Positions 62,822 through 64,000 of a stretch of 64,000 bases of DNA are shown here, one piece after another. The DNA is from Novosphingobium sp. BW1 (GTDB taxonomy: Bacteria; Pseudomonadota; Alphaproteobacteria; Sphingomonadales; Sphingomonadaceae): contig NZ_VIRF01000081.1 in NCBI RefSeq assembly GCF_008107685.1, positions 1 through 64,000 on the forward strand. Reading direction: 5' to 3'. The position numbers and the translations under genes were made by a program. Position 1 is the first letter of the stretch. Every line of letters begins with the position of its first letter. The notes beneath the pieces are model-generated. The model ran no database searches and was not told the origin of the DNA. It worked only from the letters and a program-made list of their open reading frames with translations.

Positions 62822-64000
62822 GCGGCGGTCGTCTCAGATCAAGGGCATGGGGAAATTCACCCGGCAATTCCCCGGGCGGCGGTGCCATGGGCCCCGGTGA
62901 ATGGCCGTGCGGTGTGAAGCGCGCCTTGCGCCGTGCCTCGGCCTCGTAGCCGTTAACGGGCACGGTGTCGTAGTTGCGCCCGCCCGGATGGGCCACCTCG
63001 TAGACGCAGCCTCCCAGCGACCGCCCGTTCCAGGTGTCGTAGATGTCGAAGGTGAGCGGAGTGTGCGGCTCCAGCAACGGGTGCAGGCACTCGGCTGGCC
63101 ACCATGCCTTGTAGCGCACGCCGCCCACGCCTTCGTCCGGCCCGGTCATCGTCATCGGTACACGGCGCCCATTGCAGGTGATGACGTGGCGTCCCTTCAC
63201 CAGCCCCGTGGCCTTGACCTGCAGACGCTCGGTCGAGCTGTCGACATAGCGCACGGTCCCCCCGATGGCGCCGGTTTCCCCCAGCACGTTCCAAGGTTCG
63301 AGCGCGTGGCTGATTTCCAGGTTGACGCCCCCACCCTCGACTTCGCCATGGACGGGGAAGCGGAACATGCGCTGCGCTTCAAACCAGGCCGGGTCGAACT
63401 CGTACCCCGCACGGCCAAGGTCGGCGAGAACATCGAGGAAATCCTCCCAGACGAAGTGGCCAAGCATGAACTTGTCGTGGAGCTGCGTGCCCCAGCGCAC
63501 GAGGTCACCTTGCTGCGGCTCCTTCCAGAACCAAGCGGTCAGCGCGCGCAGGAGCAGCTGCTGGGCCAGACTCATCTTGCCGTCTGGCGGCATCTCGAAG
63601 CCGCGGAACTCGACAAGGCCCAGGCGCCCCGTGGGCCCATCGGGCGAGAACATCTTGTCGATGCATATCTCGGTGCGGTGGGTGTTGCCGGTGACATCGA
63701 CCAGGAGATTGCGGAACAAGCGGTCGACCATCCAGGGCGCGGGCTGCGGGGCATCGGGGCCGGGAACCTGCGCCAGCGCGATCTCCAGTTCGTACAAGGC
63801 ATCGTGGCGCGCCTCGTCGATACGCGGGGCCTGGCTCGTCGGCCCGATGAAGAGGCCCGAAAACAGGTAGGAGAGCGAGGGGTGGCGCTGCCAGAAAAGG
63901 ACAAAGCTCTTGAGCAGGTCCGGGCGGCGAATGAACGGGCTGTCGAGCAGGCTTGGTCCGCCCAGCACGATATGGTTGCCCCCACCCGTGCCGATCGAGC
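62811..64000 (-). CDS. DUF2126 large transglutaminase-linked protein (C-terminal part)
   Basis: Only the C-terminal 396 residues are inside the window; the gene continues to the right. It opens in-frame with [14 protein letters not shown] and includes [69 protein letters not shown] and [12 protein letters not shown]-like [20 protein letters not shown]. The family normally has an N-terminal transglutaminase domain, presumably outside the window. First visible gene of the operon with the ATP-grasp fusion and the transglutaminase. Confidence 0.88.
   Translation of the reverse strand, partial: SIGTGGGNHIVLGGPSLLDSPFIRRPDLLKSFVLFWQRHPSLSYLFSGLFIGPTSQAPRIDEARHDALYELEIALAQVPGPDAPQPAPWMVDRLFRNLLVDVTGNTHRTEICIDKMFSPDGPTGRLGLVEFRGFEMPPDGKMSLAQQLLLRALTAWFWKEPQQGDLVRWGTQLHDKFMLGHFVWEDFLDVLADLGRAGYEFDPAWFEAQRMFRFPVHGEVEGGGVNLEISHALEPWNVLGETGAIGGTVRYVDSSTERLQVKATGLVKGRHVITCNGRRVPMTMTGPDEGVGGVRYKAWWPAECLHPLLEPHTPLTFDIYDTWNGRSLGGCVYEVAHPGGRNYDTVPVNGYEAEARRKARFTPHGHSPGPMAPPPGELPGEFPHALDLRRPPRVH

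Noticed and set aside
60551-62917. 788-codon plus-strand ORF opposite the ATP-grasp fusion
   Set aside because: The minus-strand gene has clear domains; the ORF is Arg/His-rich without domains.

Overview
The window is GC-rich (about 64%) and reads as chromosome of an alphaproteobacterium, most likely a sphingomonad (Sphingomonadales; Novosphingobium or a close relative is a guess). The grounds are a PhyR/NepR/EcfG general stress response locus, HWE-type kinases, an alphaproteobacterial division/cell-wall (dcw) cluster followed by a SPOR-domain gene, an obgE-proB pair, and a serine-protease autotransporter of the kind common in sphingomonads. No phage, plasmid or CRISPR signature is visible. 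The only mobile-element trace is the end of an IS630-type transposase at the left edge.

Left part (1-18,950): a secreted autotransporter protease, then a dense stress-signalling block. It holds a Crp/Fnr regulator divergent from a heme oxygenase-bacteriophytochrome operon (bphO-bphP; the phytochrome is a PAS-GAF-PHY-HWE kinase-REC hybrid), a hemerythrin, a single-domain response regulator, an EcfG-like sigma factor, phyR, an unknown small gene, a CHASE-domain HWE kinase, nepR and ecfG. Sites fitting the EcfG promoter (GGAAC, 16-18 nt, then CGTT or GTT) lie upstream of crp, bphO, the second sigma factor, the kinase/nepR pair (one palindromic site serving both directions), a GlsB/YeaQ-like membrane protein gene and, more weakly, the hemerythrin. 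Red-light sensing, iron/oxygen proteins and the general stress response therefore appear wired together. sodB and an Fe-S-type Rrf2 regulator close the block.

Middle (18,950-31,200): housekeeping genes, namely fumarylacetoacetase, a bile-acid-symporter-like transporter, an SDR epimerase, proB, obgE, tRNA-Ala(CGC), a lipoprotein, a Bax-inhibitor-1 family protein, proC, a YbjN protein and a large SPOR/TPR protein.

Dcw cluster (31,460-50,636, all minus strand): mraZ-rsmH-ftsL-ftsI-murE-murF-mraY-murD-ftsW-murG-murC-murB-ddl-ftsQ-ftsA-ftsZ. Most junctions are ATGA or GTGA overlaps, so translation is probably coupled. The cluster is preceded by a 0.9 kb gene-free leader with direct repeats. DnaA-box-like sites lie in the ftsA-ftsZ gap.

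Right part (51,500-64,000): a cysteine synthase, an adrenodoxin-type ferredoxin, an AlkA-like glycosylase, an IMPACT-family protein, an acyltransferase, phhB, ccmAB without a following ccmC, a 0.6 kb spacer with two DnaA-box matches and a strong Fur-box match in front of an unknown gene, and finally an operon of DUF2126 protein, fused ATP-grasp/alpha-E protein, transglutaminase and DUF1294 protein. That operon matches a predicted but little-characterised peptide ligase/peptidase system.
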